Assembly (NCBI GenBank): GCA_023374045.1
Contig: CM041782.1
Coordinates: forward strand, 252,611,810-252,675,809
DNA length: 64,000 nucleotides
From: Limonium bicolor
Lineage: Eukaryota > Streptophyta > Magnoliopsida > Caryophyllales > Plumbaginaceae
Reading direction: 5' to 3'
Under the pieces are notes generated by a model that was given only the letters and a program-made list of their open reading frames with translations, made no database searches and was not told the DNA's origin. Shown here piece after piece: positions 1 through 13,297 of this stretch; the first letter of the stretch is position 1, and each line of letters begins with the position of its first letter. The position numbers and the translations under genes are program-made.

Positions 1-570
1 TCATTGGTTAGGGTTACATGACCCGACAGATAAACAATGAATTAAGGAACAACCATTCTAATTAAAGAACGGTTGACTAAATTGAGCTAAGAACTGAGAT
101 AAGATTTGAGATAAGTTACAACCATTCCTATTTAAAAAATGGTTTGTATTCTAAGACTGAGATAAGGATTAAGATTGAGGTAAGATAAGGTTGGACTGAG
201 ATTAAGAGGAAACATAACTTAAGGAGTTTAATTATTAACTCAGTAATTAAGGGACCGCTTTTAAGTCATTCATTGTGTTTGAACTTTGATTGTTCATAAG
301 TGGCTTGTTGTTTATTGCACTTTCTATTATGTTGTGCATCTAATCAACCTCCATGCTATCGACTATTAGTCGTCGTAGCCACGTTAGCTTGGGGGCCATG
401 AGAGGATTGTACCAGCAAAGGTGCTGACCCCCTCGGGGGCTATTGTTTATATTTTGCAGGTGAATGTCAGAAGGCGACCGTCCTGAGAGTATGATGGGGT
501 AGACATACTATGAGTTTAAGTGTGACCTACGAGTTGTGCATGCACTCTCGTATGGTAATTTGAGTTAGTA
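1..570 (+). repeat. LTR 3' fragment of the LARD family
   Basis: This stretch aligns by eye with 30170-30840 and 39850-40530, the downstream parts of the two LARD LTRs. Shared landmarks are the block running from the TGTGCATC motif near 335 through GTCGTCGTAGCC near 370, the CAGCA/TGCTG and CCCCC/GGGGG hairpins at 413-439, and the stretch ending GAGTTAGTA at 570. It is more diverged from the two LARD LTRs than they are from each other. It stops exactly where an F2 LTR begins (TGAAATACCCC at 571), so the older LTR was interrupted there. No gene is present. Confidence 0.8.
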
Positions 571-3491
571 TGAAATACCCCAAACTAATTAAACATGGAT
601 TAAACATCTAATCACATTAATTAAGGCCTAAACATGCCTTAAAAGTCAACTGAGAACAACAGTGGTCAACACAAAGCAAGATATTGCACCCTTTGATTGT
701 TTAGGGTAAATAAATACACAAATGAACTTATTAGGACCTAAAACTTTGTCCTAAGCATATTAACACATAAATAAACATACTACAATCGTTGGAAAACACT
801 CCAACACAAAGAACAAGCATTTACATGCTTCAAGGTCAAGTAGGGCAAAAATGTGCTCTAAGAAAACCTTAAAGGTCGTATGACCTATAAATGATATAAA
901 ATTGTATTCCATGATAAAATATCATGTAAGGAACACAACAAAACTGTTCTCAAGGAAAACTAAGCTCAGAAACACCTTGCGACACAAAATGTGCACTAAA
1001 ACACCTTAAAGCACGTTTTAGAAAATTGACTTTCAGAGTGGGTTTTGTGTGGTGTTAGGCATTGGATTAGACCTTGATATACTAATGTACTATAATGTAC
1101 CACGTTAGAGGGTCTAAATCCAAGATTTCAAAAACAATCGAAAATATGGCATTCATTTGTGAATAGTAACCCAAATAGTGCATTTTTAAGCAAAATTGAC
1201 TAAGTATGGTCAATGGTCAATTAATGACCACCCTTACCCTTAGGAATTCGGAAGACATGGAGCTTGGAAGACATCACATTCAACTTTAACACAAAATATC
1301 TAACTAATTTGGTGAATCATCATTTACTATTCTTAATGTAACATTAATTAACTTATAAGCCAAATTTAGTCTTCTTTTCTCATTTGCTCCATTCCCAGCC
1401 GACACCACACATCTTCAGCGTCTCTTTTGATTCTCCAAACCGTGGGGAACACTCCATATTCAGAAGAGAACAACAATTGACATAGGTAAGCTTATTAAGC
1501 CATTTTATGTTCATTCTCTTCACATTTCTTTCCTCTTTTCATGGAGCTAAGCAACAACCATTTCCACCCATTTTTCTATGTTGGAGGTTAAAATGAGGGT
1601 GAATCTCGGCTGTAACAAGGGAAGGAGGTGGAGAAATCTAATCTTGTTCTTAAGGTATAAAAATGTGCTTTAAGCACTTATATCTTGTTTCTCTTCAAAT
1701 CCGGTTGTGAAACTTGTTTCCTAGGCTTATAATCTTCTTCTTAACATACTTATTCAGTTGATATATCAAGAACTTCAAGGTATAGCCAAATCCAAGCCAA
1801 AAACACCATTTTCGGCATTTTAATCAAGGTAAAAATTAGCCATCTTCTAATCTGAGTTATACCAGTTTAAAGCTTGGTTTTAGTAGCTCTTTTGATGCTC
1901 TTGTTCTACTATAAAAACAGGCCGAGGAACACTTATGCTTGCCTTGGTATTCTAAGGTAAATTTAAAAATATATAATTAAAAACTTCTTATGGTTAGATC
2001 TTGCTTGGAGACTAATCATGCGTTAATTGCTATATGAAAACATGTAAACTAAGCTGTGTAAAACTTATCTCCAAACAGCCGTGGCCAAACAAGGCCTAAA
2101 CTAGGCAAAAACAAGGTATAAATCACTTAAACCTTCACTTGGTATATTAATATGTGTTTATACATATGTGTATATATTATGCCATGAGTGAACAAGGTTT
2201 ATAGGTCTTATTTTGACCTTAGGTGATTAAGGAATGGTTTAGTAAATTTAATAACTAATTAATTAACATAATTGTCAAATTTAAGACATTATGTGGAAAA
2301 TTGGTAAATATGGAATAGATGGTGGTAAGGCCGAGAGTTTAAAGTACTTTTTGGGCATTTATTTTATAAGCTAATGTTTGTAATAAGGCCATGTATTTTC
2401 GGCCATTTTATTTATGTATTTATAAGGTTTTAATTAAGTTTAGGTGGTGAAAATACATTACCGCAAGGTATAGGGGTATAAAGTGTAATTAAATTAAATT
2501 TGGGGGCTATATAATAATAAAGCCGAAAATAGAAGTATAAATGAGTTTAAATAAAAATTATAAGATTTTATAAAGTTTTGGGGTTAAATGGTAATTTCTG
2601 AAAAGGTAGGGGTATAAACCGTAATATATGGAGATTAATGGTCAAGGCAATATTAAGGTGGTCAACCTTGACCATGTGGTAGGTTTTGACCAAATTAGAT
2701 AAGTTAAATAACTTATTTAAGGTTTTATTATAAGATAAGTATTTAATTGTAACAATTTTATAACATATGTGGTATATATGTTATTACCGAAAATAAAGGG
2801 GTGTAAAATGGTATTATAAACACCCATGAGCTATTAGGAATTTTTAGGAATTTATTTGGTTGGTTTTGGAATTAAAATAAACTATATATGTATAATATAT
2901 AGTTATTGTGTCATTATGACACTTTGAATAAACATATGTGGAGGAATAGTAATAACCGATTATATATGGGTTAATAATGTTAATCATAACCCTTGGGTGA
3001 AATTTGGTGATTTTTAGAATTATATAAGAGTATTTATTAAGATATGTGTATAACATATAGTTTTAATGATATTATAAAACTATATGTTATAAATTGGGCC
3101 AAATTGCAATTATAGAAACTTGGTGGGTTGAAAAATAATATAGGATATATATATTGAGGTCTGTTCGGAAATTTTACAAAATATAACCATAGGTTATACC
3201 ATTTTATAAGTTAAAAATGTTATATTATATGATATATATAACATGGTATAAATAATGGGGTGATTTTGTAAATAAAGTAAACTATGGAATATGAAAAAGA
3301 ATAAGGTTTTGATATGGTGCCCATGCGGCAATATTATATAGTTTTGTATAAAAACTATAGGTTATAAATTAAAGGAAATAAAAATATCATATTATATGAT
3401 ATTAGTATATGGTATAACAATACATAATGTTATGTGGTCAAAATAGAATTTAAATAAATTAAAGGGTTGTACCGAATTATAAGAGTTGGAA
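571..3491 (+). repeat. F2-family LTR, truncated, plus orientation
   Basis: Begins TGAAATACCCC, the same start as the LARD and Tekay LTRs. The sequence is the imperfect reverse complement of roughly 5860-8637. Examples are the AATTAAGGCCTAAACATGCC stretch near 620 and its complement near 8580, and the TGTGTCATTATGACA dyad near 2910 matched near 6105. It is AT-rich with no coding potential. A pyrimidine-rich stretch at about 1370-1440 resembles an LTR leader. It lacks the end of the LTR because the inverted copy starts at 3492. Confidence 0.75.
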
Positions 3492-6400
3492 TGTAACACC
3501 CCTCTCAATAATCACGATATAATCTCTCACGTAGCAATAAATAAAACGTCTTGCAGCGGAAAAACAAATAACAATTACAAAACTCACTCGGTGTCACCGG
3601 CCGTTACTCGCCCATGCGAGCAACGCAGCCAAACTACATCCAGCTTCCAATACAAATAAACTGCTAACCGCAGTGATAACGAGAAACTCCTATACATCAT
3701 ACTAAGTCCATAAACCATAAACATCGACAAGTGAGCGTCTACCCAATCCTGAAAATACACAACCTTACCATAAGACCATACACCATCTTCATTACTATAC
3801 AACATCTCCAATTACCCTGTTCCTGCTCTTCAGCTCCGACAATGATCAACAACCTGAAATGGTGTAGTATCAGCGATAGACGCTGAGTATGCCGGGCCTG
3901 GACCCTAATGGTCACTTGTCATTTTAACCATCTTATTATTAGATTGGTTTTATGCTTTCCATTTTACAGTTATAAACAATACTGTAATAAACATGTAATA
4001 TATACATAATCAACCATCCAAATATTCATAAACATTTAACCATCCATCCAATCCAAACATTCATTTGATATCACAAACCACACTTATATATCGAACGTGT
4101 CGAGCAATAACAATATAATGTACATTGTACATCCGCCGTAGCGTACAGTTTTCATATTAATTTACCTTAGCCTTGTAGGCTCCATCCAACCATCAACACA
4201 CAACAAAATAACCACAAGTATAACCAATGAACAACCAAGCGAAACAACGAGAATAATAAACAAGTATTAAGTCTCGTCCATGGTATTGTTCGCCACTGTA
4301 TAAGTCTCAATTGTTTTAGTTGTTCAGTTATACCTAGTGACAATGTCTCGTTAAAACGACATGTCTCTAGTTACCCATATATTATGGCGGGTCACCCACG
4401 GCAGTAGCCACTCCAACGGTAGAGTCTCCGACCAACGAGCCATTCTAGCTCACGGGAAATTTTTCTTGATACTTACGGACCCGTACGCGGACATCCTGGT
4501 ATCGTTTTTGTGATCACAACGCGCACCAAGAGCCACATCCTCTTGGCTTTACTTCCATTCCATTAATTAATTAATTATACCATCGCATCGCATTACCAAA
4601 TTTTCTAACACAGCAGACTAAGGTCATTAGTCCAATCCGGAGTTTGTAAACTCGGGATCTAGTGTTAGATACAAGAGCGGCGTATAGAAAAGGCCAATGC
4701 TCCGTAAAAAGTCTCAGAATATGTATGTGTTATTATCATAGTGTTACAACGTTTACTTACGTTCCTTATATTTCATATAAGATAGCACCATAGCCGCTAG
4801 TTCGTTTTATATATATAGGTTCATATATACGAACCAATACTGTTAACTCAACAACAGTAAATAATAAGCAGCTATAAATATACAGTTCATGAATATTAAT
4901 TATCACATTCAGACAAACAATCTTATCACAGATCACACAGATGTCTGAACTGAGGAAGCCCTCAGGGACAATCAGAGACACATAACAACATACAAGTTAT
5001 GTCAACCAAATCCGAGCCCAAGGAGCAACCTTAGGTCAACTCGGCAAAACCCCTTTACATACCGTTCACCCTGATTGTATTACGGTGGAGTATGAATCAG
5101 CAAGATCCTATGCTCCGTGTAGTCCGCTAGCTCGTCAAGCGTCTTGTCAGAAGTACAATCTAAACGGTAATAAACTATAAGTCAGTCTCCATGACTAACT
5201 ACATCCGGTATTTCCGAATAATAAGTAACCCCGACAGTTCACCCCTGTTTTCTACAGTTGTTCGTTACGGGTTCCTCTAAAACAGTCGGTTTTGTTACTT
5301 AAACGCGTATGTCATAATATTTCAACTGTTAAGTTTAATTCGTTGTGTTTCTTTTTAATCTTGTCCACCATCTAGCTTAGGTACATATCCTATAGTTGCA
5401 TGTATTCATGCGTGATTGTAGTACATTATTATTTTTTTGTATGTGTCCAAAACTCATAACTTATAGTTCATAACTATATGTATTTTTTTGAATAACCACC
5501 ACCATTAAATCATATGATTTCCAACCAATATATATCCTTGTGTATGTATATATTTACCACGTAGTAATTCCCATGAGTTTAATAAACTCTATATCATATG
5601 TTACATTTTATCATCTTATGTTAGATGATTATTCCCATTAGTTGTATTGTATTGTACAACTTATATTAAGATTGTTATCCTAATATTATGTAACATTTTA
5701 TGTTGTACATTTACAACTCTTAAGGTTTATTCCATAAATACCTTAGTATATAAATCCCATTCATTTATAGTTTGTCACATTATTTTATGTGAATATCCTT
5801 CCTTATATTAATTCCATTAAAACCACCTTAATACCATATAACTGTCATAACATTTATAACATAGTAGACCATAGTCTAAAATTAATTTTCCAATTCTTAA
5901 ATATCCGGTATAGCCCTTGAATATATTTAAATTCCCTTTTTGACCACATAACATTATGTAATGTTATACCAAAATACTAATACAATTTGATATGATATTT
6001 TTATTTCCCTTTAACTTATACCCTTTAGTTTTTATGCAAAACTATTTATTATTGCCTCTTAGGCACCTTAGGGAAATCTTATTCTTTTCCATTGTGTCAT
6101 AATGACATAATAACTATATATAGTTTATTTTAATTCCAAAAACATTCCAATAAATTCCTAAATATTCCTAATAGCCCATGGGTGTTTAAATACCATTGTC
6201 ATCCCTTTTTTTTGGTAATAACATATTTACCACATATGCAATAAAAATATTACCATTAAACTTATCTTGTTATAAAATACCTTAAATAATTTATCTACTT
6301 ATTTTTTGTCAAAACCTAGCAATGGTCATGGTTGACCACCTTATATTTCCTTGAGACCATTATTCTTAATAATTACGGTTTGCAACCCAAACTTTCTAGA

Positions 6401-8637
6401 AATCACCATTTAACCCAAAACTTTATAAAATCTTATAACCCTTATTTTAATTCTAACCTCCTTTTTAACTCTATTTTCGGCCTTATTATTCTAAAGCCCC
6501 CAAATTTAATATTAATTACACCTAATACCCCATTTATTTTTTCAGAATGCATTTATACTACTTAAAACTTAATTAAAAGCTTGTAATGCATAAATAAAAT
6601 GGCCTAAAATACATGGCCTTATTACAAACATTGGCTTGCAAAATAATTACACATAAATGTCCCAAAATACTATAATTTTCGGCCTCACCACACAATTTCA
6701 TTTAATTACCAAACTTCCCATAATGTCTTAAATTGACAATTATGTTAATTAAATCTCTTAAATGACTAGCTAATTATCTTAGTCAGTTGTTTTCCCATTT
6801 CTCGGTCAATATAACCCATATTTATCATTTCACTTCACTCTCGGCCATGTTTATATATAAGCTTAGAAATTATAAAAATCATAGATTTAAGGTGTTTATA
6901 CCTGATTTAGCTTGAATAATTCTTGTTTGAATTCGGCCAGCCTTAGACAAAAATTTCCAAAGCTTCGCTTTTTCATGTTTCAAACAGCACAAGGCCTAGT
7001 TAGTCTCCAAGAAAGATCTAACCATAAGAAGTAATTTAATGTAAGATTTAAGGCAAAAATCACCTTACAAAAGCAAGGAGGGTTCAAGATGATTTCGACC
7101 TGAATCAACCACACCACAAGTGTTAGATCCACCATATTGACATAGGAAATAGCTAGATCTCAACAAGCTTACCTTGTTATTAGGTTTACCTTGGAAAAAT
7201 GCCTTAAAAGAGGGTATTTTCCTTTGGATCTCGGCCACCTTTGCTCCAAATGGCTAACCAACAGATTCCACATGAAAAGGATAAGAAGATAAGGCTATGA
7301 CCAAAGTTTCACACAGCCGAACTTGAAGGGAATCAAAATATGAGCTTAAAGCAATTTTTACCTTAAAATGAGATTTTGAGCAACCTTGGTCTCTAAACTA
7401 ACTTGTTTCATCATCGAATTTGATTGATGTTCTAACACCTTAGAACACTGAGAATAATCCATAGGAAGTGATTAGTCACGAGATCTAAGCATAGGTGGTG
7501 AGGAGAATGAAGAAAAAAGCCAAAAACAAGCCTTAAACCATCATTTGGAAGCTTAGAAGTTATATCTCTACCTTCTTAGCTGAGGAGCCACGGTTGGGAG
7601 AGCTCGGGAGAGTCTGAAAGGGGAGCTTCACCGTTTGGAATGAAGCTAGGAGAGAGAAGAAGCTTGGTATTGGTATTATTTGCTTAGAAAATGCAAATTG
7701 AATAGTTTTTTTCTTGATTTAATGATGACTCACCTAATGGATAAGAGGGACAAGGATCCGGCTGATTGAAGAGAGGAGGCTCCTCACACGTTTTTTCCCA
7801 GCTGGTGGAGTCAATAATGGAGTAAAAGGTAGTATAAACAAATAAAAGGCAAAAGTTAGCCCCTGATTTAAGGAGAATGTTGTGTGTCTTGCTTATTATA
7901 CGTAAGCCACGAAATGGGAGCCTCCTAAGCTTGTATATGCCAATCTCACATGATCTAAGGGGTCAACTTTGACCTCTTGACCAATCTTAGTCATGTTGAC
8001 TCATGTGGGCCCCCTTTTAGGTTTTTATTTAATATTTTATATTATATTTGTAAAATTCGTAAATTTCTGGAATTAAATTCGTAATATCATATAATATGAT
8101 ATTTTATTATATTTAAAGGTATTTATACCTTTTAGCCCATTTTTTAACAACCAATTTAGAAGGCGATTTACACAAAAACGTGTTTTTAGAGTTTTAGTGC
8201 ACATTTTGTGTCGCAAGGTGTTTTTCTGAGCTTGGTTTTCTTTGAAAACGGTTTTGTTGTCTTCCTTACATGATATTTGATCATGGTATCCAATTTTATA
8301 TCATTTAGAGGTCATTTGATTTTTAAGGTTTTCCTAGAGCACCTTTTTGCTCCCTTTTTGACATTGAAGCATATAAATGCTTTTTCTTCTGTTTTCTCTT
8401 CGTGTTGGAGTGTTGTCCAACAGTTATAATATGTTTAATATTATGTTAATATACTTAGGACAAATTTTTAGGTCCTAAGAAGTTCATTTGGGTATTTATT
8501 TACCCTTAACAGTCAAAGGGTGCAACATCTTGTTTTGTGTTGACCACTGTTGTTCTCAGTTGACTTTTAAGGCATGTTTAGGCCTTAATTAATGTGATTA
8601 GATATTTAATCCATGTTTTTTAATTTGGGGTATTTAA
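3492..8637 (-). repeat. F2-family LTR, near full length, minus orientation
   Basis: On the plus strand it starts TGTAACACCCC and ends GGGGTATTTAA. Read on the minus strand this is an LTR starting near-TGAAATACCCC (first bases mutated to TTAAATACCCC) and ending GGGGTGTTACA, about 5.15 kb long. A complementary polypurine tract follows directly at 8638. On the minus strand it contains a CAGCG-TCTAT-CGCTG hairpin (about 3872-3886) followed by a pyrimidine-rich ...TTTCAGGT block, matching the hairpin module of the other LTR families. Short open frames, such as those at 4766-4981 and 6332-6565, show no conserved domain and were not called. Confidence 0.75.
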
Positions 8638-9174
8638 TCTACCCCCCTTAAAAAGACTTCGTCCCGAAGTCTCTTAATCAAATAGGTAAGTATATAACTG
8701 TATAACTACCCATTATTCCCATAATGTATATCTATGTGATGTATCATTTACACACATCGTATTGTGCCAATACAACACATAGCCATCACGTTGTGGCGTT
8801 AGTTCAATCATATATGGATATAGGTGATCCATCAGCATCATCATTTCCTATCAGTTCTACCACCCTGACAACCTTCCTGAGGTGTCCATATCATTCCATT
8901 GTTCCACATTCCATATCTAATGATTCATTTCGTATCTAGGCGATACCATATGTGATCATTCTATAAAGCAATATGAATACATATCACAAATAGCATAAGG
9001 AAAGTACTACACACATGGTTTCCATACAATCATTCAAACAAGTATCTCATAAGATACATACATTCAAGTGTACATCACACACAAACAAACCAAACAACGC
9101 ACGCCCCGTGTACCAACCATAACCAACAAAACCAATTCACTGTATGCCATGCATATGAAACAATTCACTGTATG
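8638..9174 (-). mobile_element. F2 element internal 3' fragment with polypurine tract
   Basis: Immediately after the minus-strand F2 LTR, the complement of 8638-8655 reads as a polypurine tract (TTTTTAAGGGGGGTAGA), followed by the complement of ACTTCGTCCCGAAGT. This matches the arrangement at the end of the LARD internal region (36050-36086). The rest, to 9174, is AT-rich with no recognisable coding. The rest of the element and its second LTR are absent, because the LARD LTR starts at 9175. Confidence 0.65.
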
Positions 9175-11585
9175 TGAAATACCCCAAACCTAAGTATGTT
9201 AAGTAAACATCAAATCATGATGTAGTAGGGCTAAAATATGCCTTAGAAAGATTGGTAGACAATTTAAACCAAGGAAAACACAAGAAAGTGCCTTAAAGGC
9301 AATCAGGGCAAAAACGTGCTCTAAGCTTGGAGAGACTTGGGTGAGTATCCAAATATAATGATAAGACCTTAGTAATATTCTAATGGTCATTTTAAATCAA
9401 TTAGCAAAGAAAACCAAGCTTGAAAACAAGTTAAAACACAAAATGTGCTTTAAGAAGTCTTAAAGCACATTTTTAGAAATTGTCTTGGAATTGAGTTTTG
9501 AGTGGCTAAATGTCCATCATTACTCTTTAATCAACATTGTACTAATTAGTATCACATTAGGAGGTCTAAATCAATGGGAAATCAAAAATTTCCCGATTAT
9601 GTGCCTTGATTAGTGAATAGTAACTATTTAGTGACTAGTTTAAGTTTTAATCAATATAAGTTAATTAATTGGTCAACAAAGACCATGTTAGCCTTATATT
9701 AAGAGGGTGGCCGGTTTTTATGTGGGGAATCACCACATGAGTCATCAAATGAGAAAGGAAAAGAAGAGATAAGTAAAGAAGTTACTATTTGCTTTATTAA
9801 GCAAAATACCTTATATTAGCCACCTTTCTTCTTCTCTCTCTTCATTTCTCTCCTTCACCCACGGTTTCTTCTTCTTCTTCTCTCTGTTCCAAAACCGAGA
9901 GAGCTGCTCTTCCATGGTTCTCCATCTTCAATCACTTGCCAAATACAACTCCAAGCTCCAAATCCAAAACAAATTGCATATTTGTCTTAGTTAGGTCAAG
10001 ACCTATCTTTCTCTTTTCAAATCTTTCAAAGCTCCATTTTGGTGCCATGAGAAAACTCCATTGATGGGGGAAAATCAAGTTTGAAGAGCTCATTAGCTTC
10101 TCCATTCTCTTAAGGTAAAGAAAATGTAAGAAAACCATGTTTCCATCATTTCTTATACATGGCCCGAAAATTCTTTCTCATGGGGCTATGTTTTTATGCC
10201 TTGTTCTAGCTTGATTTATTCACCAAGGACTAGTGGAGGTCCTATTTCATTCAATGCCAAAGTCTACCTTGAGACTTCAAAGGTAATCATCCACTGTTAT
10301 GCCTTAGAACACATTTCTAACCTAGGTTTTCATTCCTTAAGGTTAGTGTATTGTTTAGTGCTCATATGAGTCATTGGTTATTGATTAGAACATTGGCAAG
10401 GGAAGTTTGAGTGGTGGCCAATATTCATTCAAGAAGAAGGTCTAAGGAGGAAGTTAAGATAAGCTTGAGAAAACAAGGTAAAATGCTTACCTAATGGTGG
10501 TTTAAGTTTTAAGGAATGAGTTTAGATGAGTACCAATGTAGCCTAGGGCTTACATTAGGTAATGGGTTATGTAACCTAAGAAAAAGAACTTAAACAAGCT
10601 TATGAACTTGTGACTAAGGAGCTAATGAGAATGAGTTAGTAATATAAGTTTAAGGTGGATTTTAAGAGCATTATAGCTACTATGAGATTGATGGGTGTAT
10701 TTGCAGGTTGAAAGCTTTATATGTGGTAAATTCAGTGTTTAAGTTTAAGTCATTTAAGGGCCTAAGAGCCATGTCATTTAAGAGCCTTAGTGCTATGCAA
10801 TTTAAGATTATTGCACTATATTGAGTTTATTATGAATGAGTGATTTGGGTGAGAATTATGATGAGAAAAAGGTTTGATGTGTGTGAGATGATTGAATGAG
10901 AAAACAATGCATTTGGGTGTGATAATATACTAGAGAAACTATGGCGAAATTTGAGTAGGAAACTAAGCGTTTAGGGTGTTCTAAGGAGATTTTATGACTA
11001 AGGATGTTCTAGTGATCACTAAGGGTTGATTTGGTGAAAATGGATAAACCATGGAGTTCTTGAGTACTAGGAAGACCTAGGAATGTATAAGAGGGACTAG
11101 GGGTTATAATGGTGAGTTTCATGCACCAAAACCATGGTTAAGGAAGCTAGGAAACTTGTACAAAGTTTGAAGGAAAAGTAAGGTATAATGACTTATAAGG
11201 ATGTAAGCATGTGTTAGATTATATATGGCTTTGAGAAGTTTGAGTAAAGCAAATGGGTGTGCAAAATGATGCTTGAGGAGTAGTTAAGATAGTGATGAAG
11301 AAAACATTTGGCATAGTGGTTACACTAGGTATGAACCACCACCTAGAAACCTAGAGGAAGGCATTACAAGTGTTAGCATTATTACAAGGAAAATGCATAA
11401 TGACTAAGGTGGATCTTGGTGGATGATTTAAGGTATTTTAAGGAGGGCTTAAGGTGTATTTGAGGTGCCCAAATGAGGTTATAACATATTAGAATATATG
11501 AGGAGAAGTTTGGAGTTGAAAGAGAATTTAGAAACAAGTTTCTGGAGCCGACCGACCTTAGGACCGGACTTGCAAGGTCGGTCGG
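9175..11585 (+). repeat. LARD 5' LTR, first part
   Basis: Aligns with 36087-38709. The first few hundred bases show scattered substitutions against the 3' LTR, whereas 9540-10900 is very close. 10920-11340 and the matching 37860-38460 differ by larger rearrangements. A pyrimidine-rich leader-like stretch (CTTCTTCTCTCTCTTC) lies at about 9826-9900. The segment ends inside the first CCGACC dyad, where the Tekay array is inserted. No gene. Confidence 0.85.
11581..11585. other. Target-site duplication of the Tekay array, left copy (GTCGG)
   Basis: GTCGG lies immediately before the TGTAACACCC terminus at 11586 and is repeated at 29104-29108. The uninterrupted site in the LARD 3' LTR (about 38698-38710) has one copy, in ...AAGGTCGGTCGGGCTC. 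Confidence 0.9.
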
Positions 11586-11698
11586 TGTAACACCCTGGAT
11601 TTAACCTCAAAACATAGCTTATGAAAATACAAGCCTAATGGCGCAAACGGCATCGAAAACGGACTTCAAACGAGTCCTAGAAGGGCAAATCAACGTTA

Positions 11699-12095
11699 GT
11701 CCGAACTTGTGTCCGGACATGGAAAGTTCGGACACAAGCCGACGAGAAATAGACTGCAAAAACCAAAAGTCCGAACTTGTGTCCGGACTTTGAAGTTCGG
11801 ACACAAGTCGAGAGTTAAAAGGGTTGGAAACCAAAGGCGTCCGAACTTATGTCCGGACTTTGAAGTTCGGACACAAGTAAGTTTGAAAAGTCCGAGAAAC
11901 TAACGTGGCGTGTCCGAACATTGGTCCGAGCTTACAAGTTCGGACCTAAGTCGAGACTTGTAAGTCGACCTCGTCCTCGCATGCTGTCCGAACTTTGAAG
12001 TTCGGACAGAAGGTCGGACACCACCAAACAGAGAAAACCTCTTGAGCTCTTCGGGGCCTGTCCGAACATGGATGTCCGGACGGACGTTCGGACAG
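11699..12095. repeat. CCGAAC/GTTCGG dyad array, LTR 1
   Basis: Six inverted-repeat units start GTCCGAAC at 11699, 11769, 11839, 11912, 11986 and 12060, a period of 70-74 bp. The usual unit is GTCCGAACTTGTGTCCGGAC, a 5-6 base spacer, then GTTCGGACACAAG, giving a hairpin with CCGAAC/GTTCGG and ACTTGTGTCCG/CGGACACAAG arms. Units 4-6 are variants that keep the pairing. Intervening sequence is AT-rich and differs from unit to unit. Confidence 0.9.
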
Positions 12096-13285
12096 GTCCC
12101 TGTATGCAGTTAAAACAGCAGAACAGAGACTAAAAATAACCAAAACTTATACAAACCCACATTAAGATCAGTATGAAAGGAACATGAGGATTAAACAACA
12201 CTTATACCATAGATAATAGCGGAAGACTTTCTCAAAATCCAAGGTGCTACCGCCACATCCAAACCCTTGGATGCTCAGGCTATTAAATCACAAAACATTA
12301 CAAACATTAACCCAATATCATAAACCATTTGTGCAGAAACTTAAACTGTAATCGTCAACTGACATTATTAAGGAATCCAAAACGATGTGCTCCAAAACTT
12401 ATAAAACAACCAAAGTCTCAAAACAACTCAAACTTCCTAATACTAGGTCGTAGCGCATTCCCCATTTCCCCAAGTCAGCAATCGGTACCTGCGATCAGAA
12501 AACAACAATAAAAGCACGAAGGGATCGCGCAAATCAGTGAAACTGAGTAAATTCCATCTCATCACGTAAAATACATTTTCCAAAATCCCTTTGAATTTGA
12601 TAAGCGAAACATTCGAGTTGTAAACCAGTAAACCATTCGGGGAGTCTTCAACTGGAGTATCCATAAAACAACCAACAGTCACAGCGGACCGAAATATCAA
12701 ATACCCTCACCCTAAGTCCTTAAGTGTGCACACCCCCTATGAATCATCAGTCCATAGAGTAGATCATAGAGCTTAACTGCAGTCATTGTATGCAGCGCAA
12801 ATATATAAAACCATTCAGTGTAATCAATTCATGCTCACGGTGCAGAGAACCAACATGGTGAGTCAGGGAGCACCACGAACCCCAAAGTAATCAGAAACCA
12901 GTGAAGAACTCCCAAAACAAAACCATCATCAGATTCACAGTGAAGTTTCTCAAAACACCATTTGCGACAGAAGGCAATCCACAACCAAAACCAACAATGA
13001 GCACAGAATTTACCTGATTGCTCTCTCGACTCAGGAAGACACCCAACAGATTCACCAATGACGTTCGCCGTCGACACCAACGTCTAGGTTAGAACAAATC
13101 ACAATCAGCAGACCTCAAACACAAATGAATAACCAACACTCAAACTATGCTACTACTTTACCCGTTAGACTCTAGTTGGCACCAGGGAAGGGTTCTGATC
13201 AAACACCAGCAGGAGCGTGAATTGAGAGTTGGGAAGAGAGAGTAATAGCGGCGTGAAGAAGATGAAGAACGATCAATAAGATCGT

Positions 13286-13297
13286 GGTTTAAATAAG
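13286..13297 (-). promoter_or_regulatory. Possible TATA-like element of the Tekay LTR
   Basis: The complement reads CTTATTTAAACC. About 40 bp downstream on the minus strand begins a pyrimidine-rich tract (TTCTTCATCTTCTTCACG) of the kind seen in plant LTR leaders. Equivalent sites occur near 20827-20838 and 28358-28369 in the other two LTRs. The placement is inferred from composition only. Confidence 0.3.

Noticed and set aside
11709..11903. Short frames in LTRs (also 11619-11834, 12443-12700, 12835-13080 and their copies)
   Set aside because: They are translations of dyad repeats or LTR sequence, with no domain or plausible start context.
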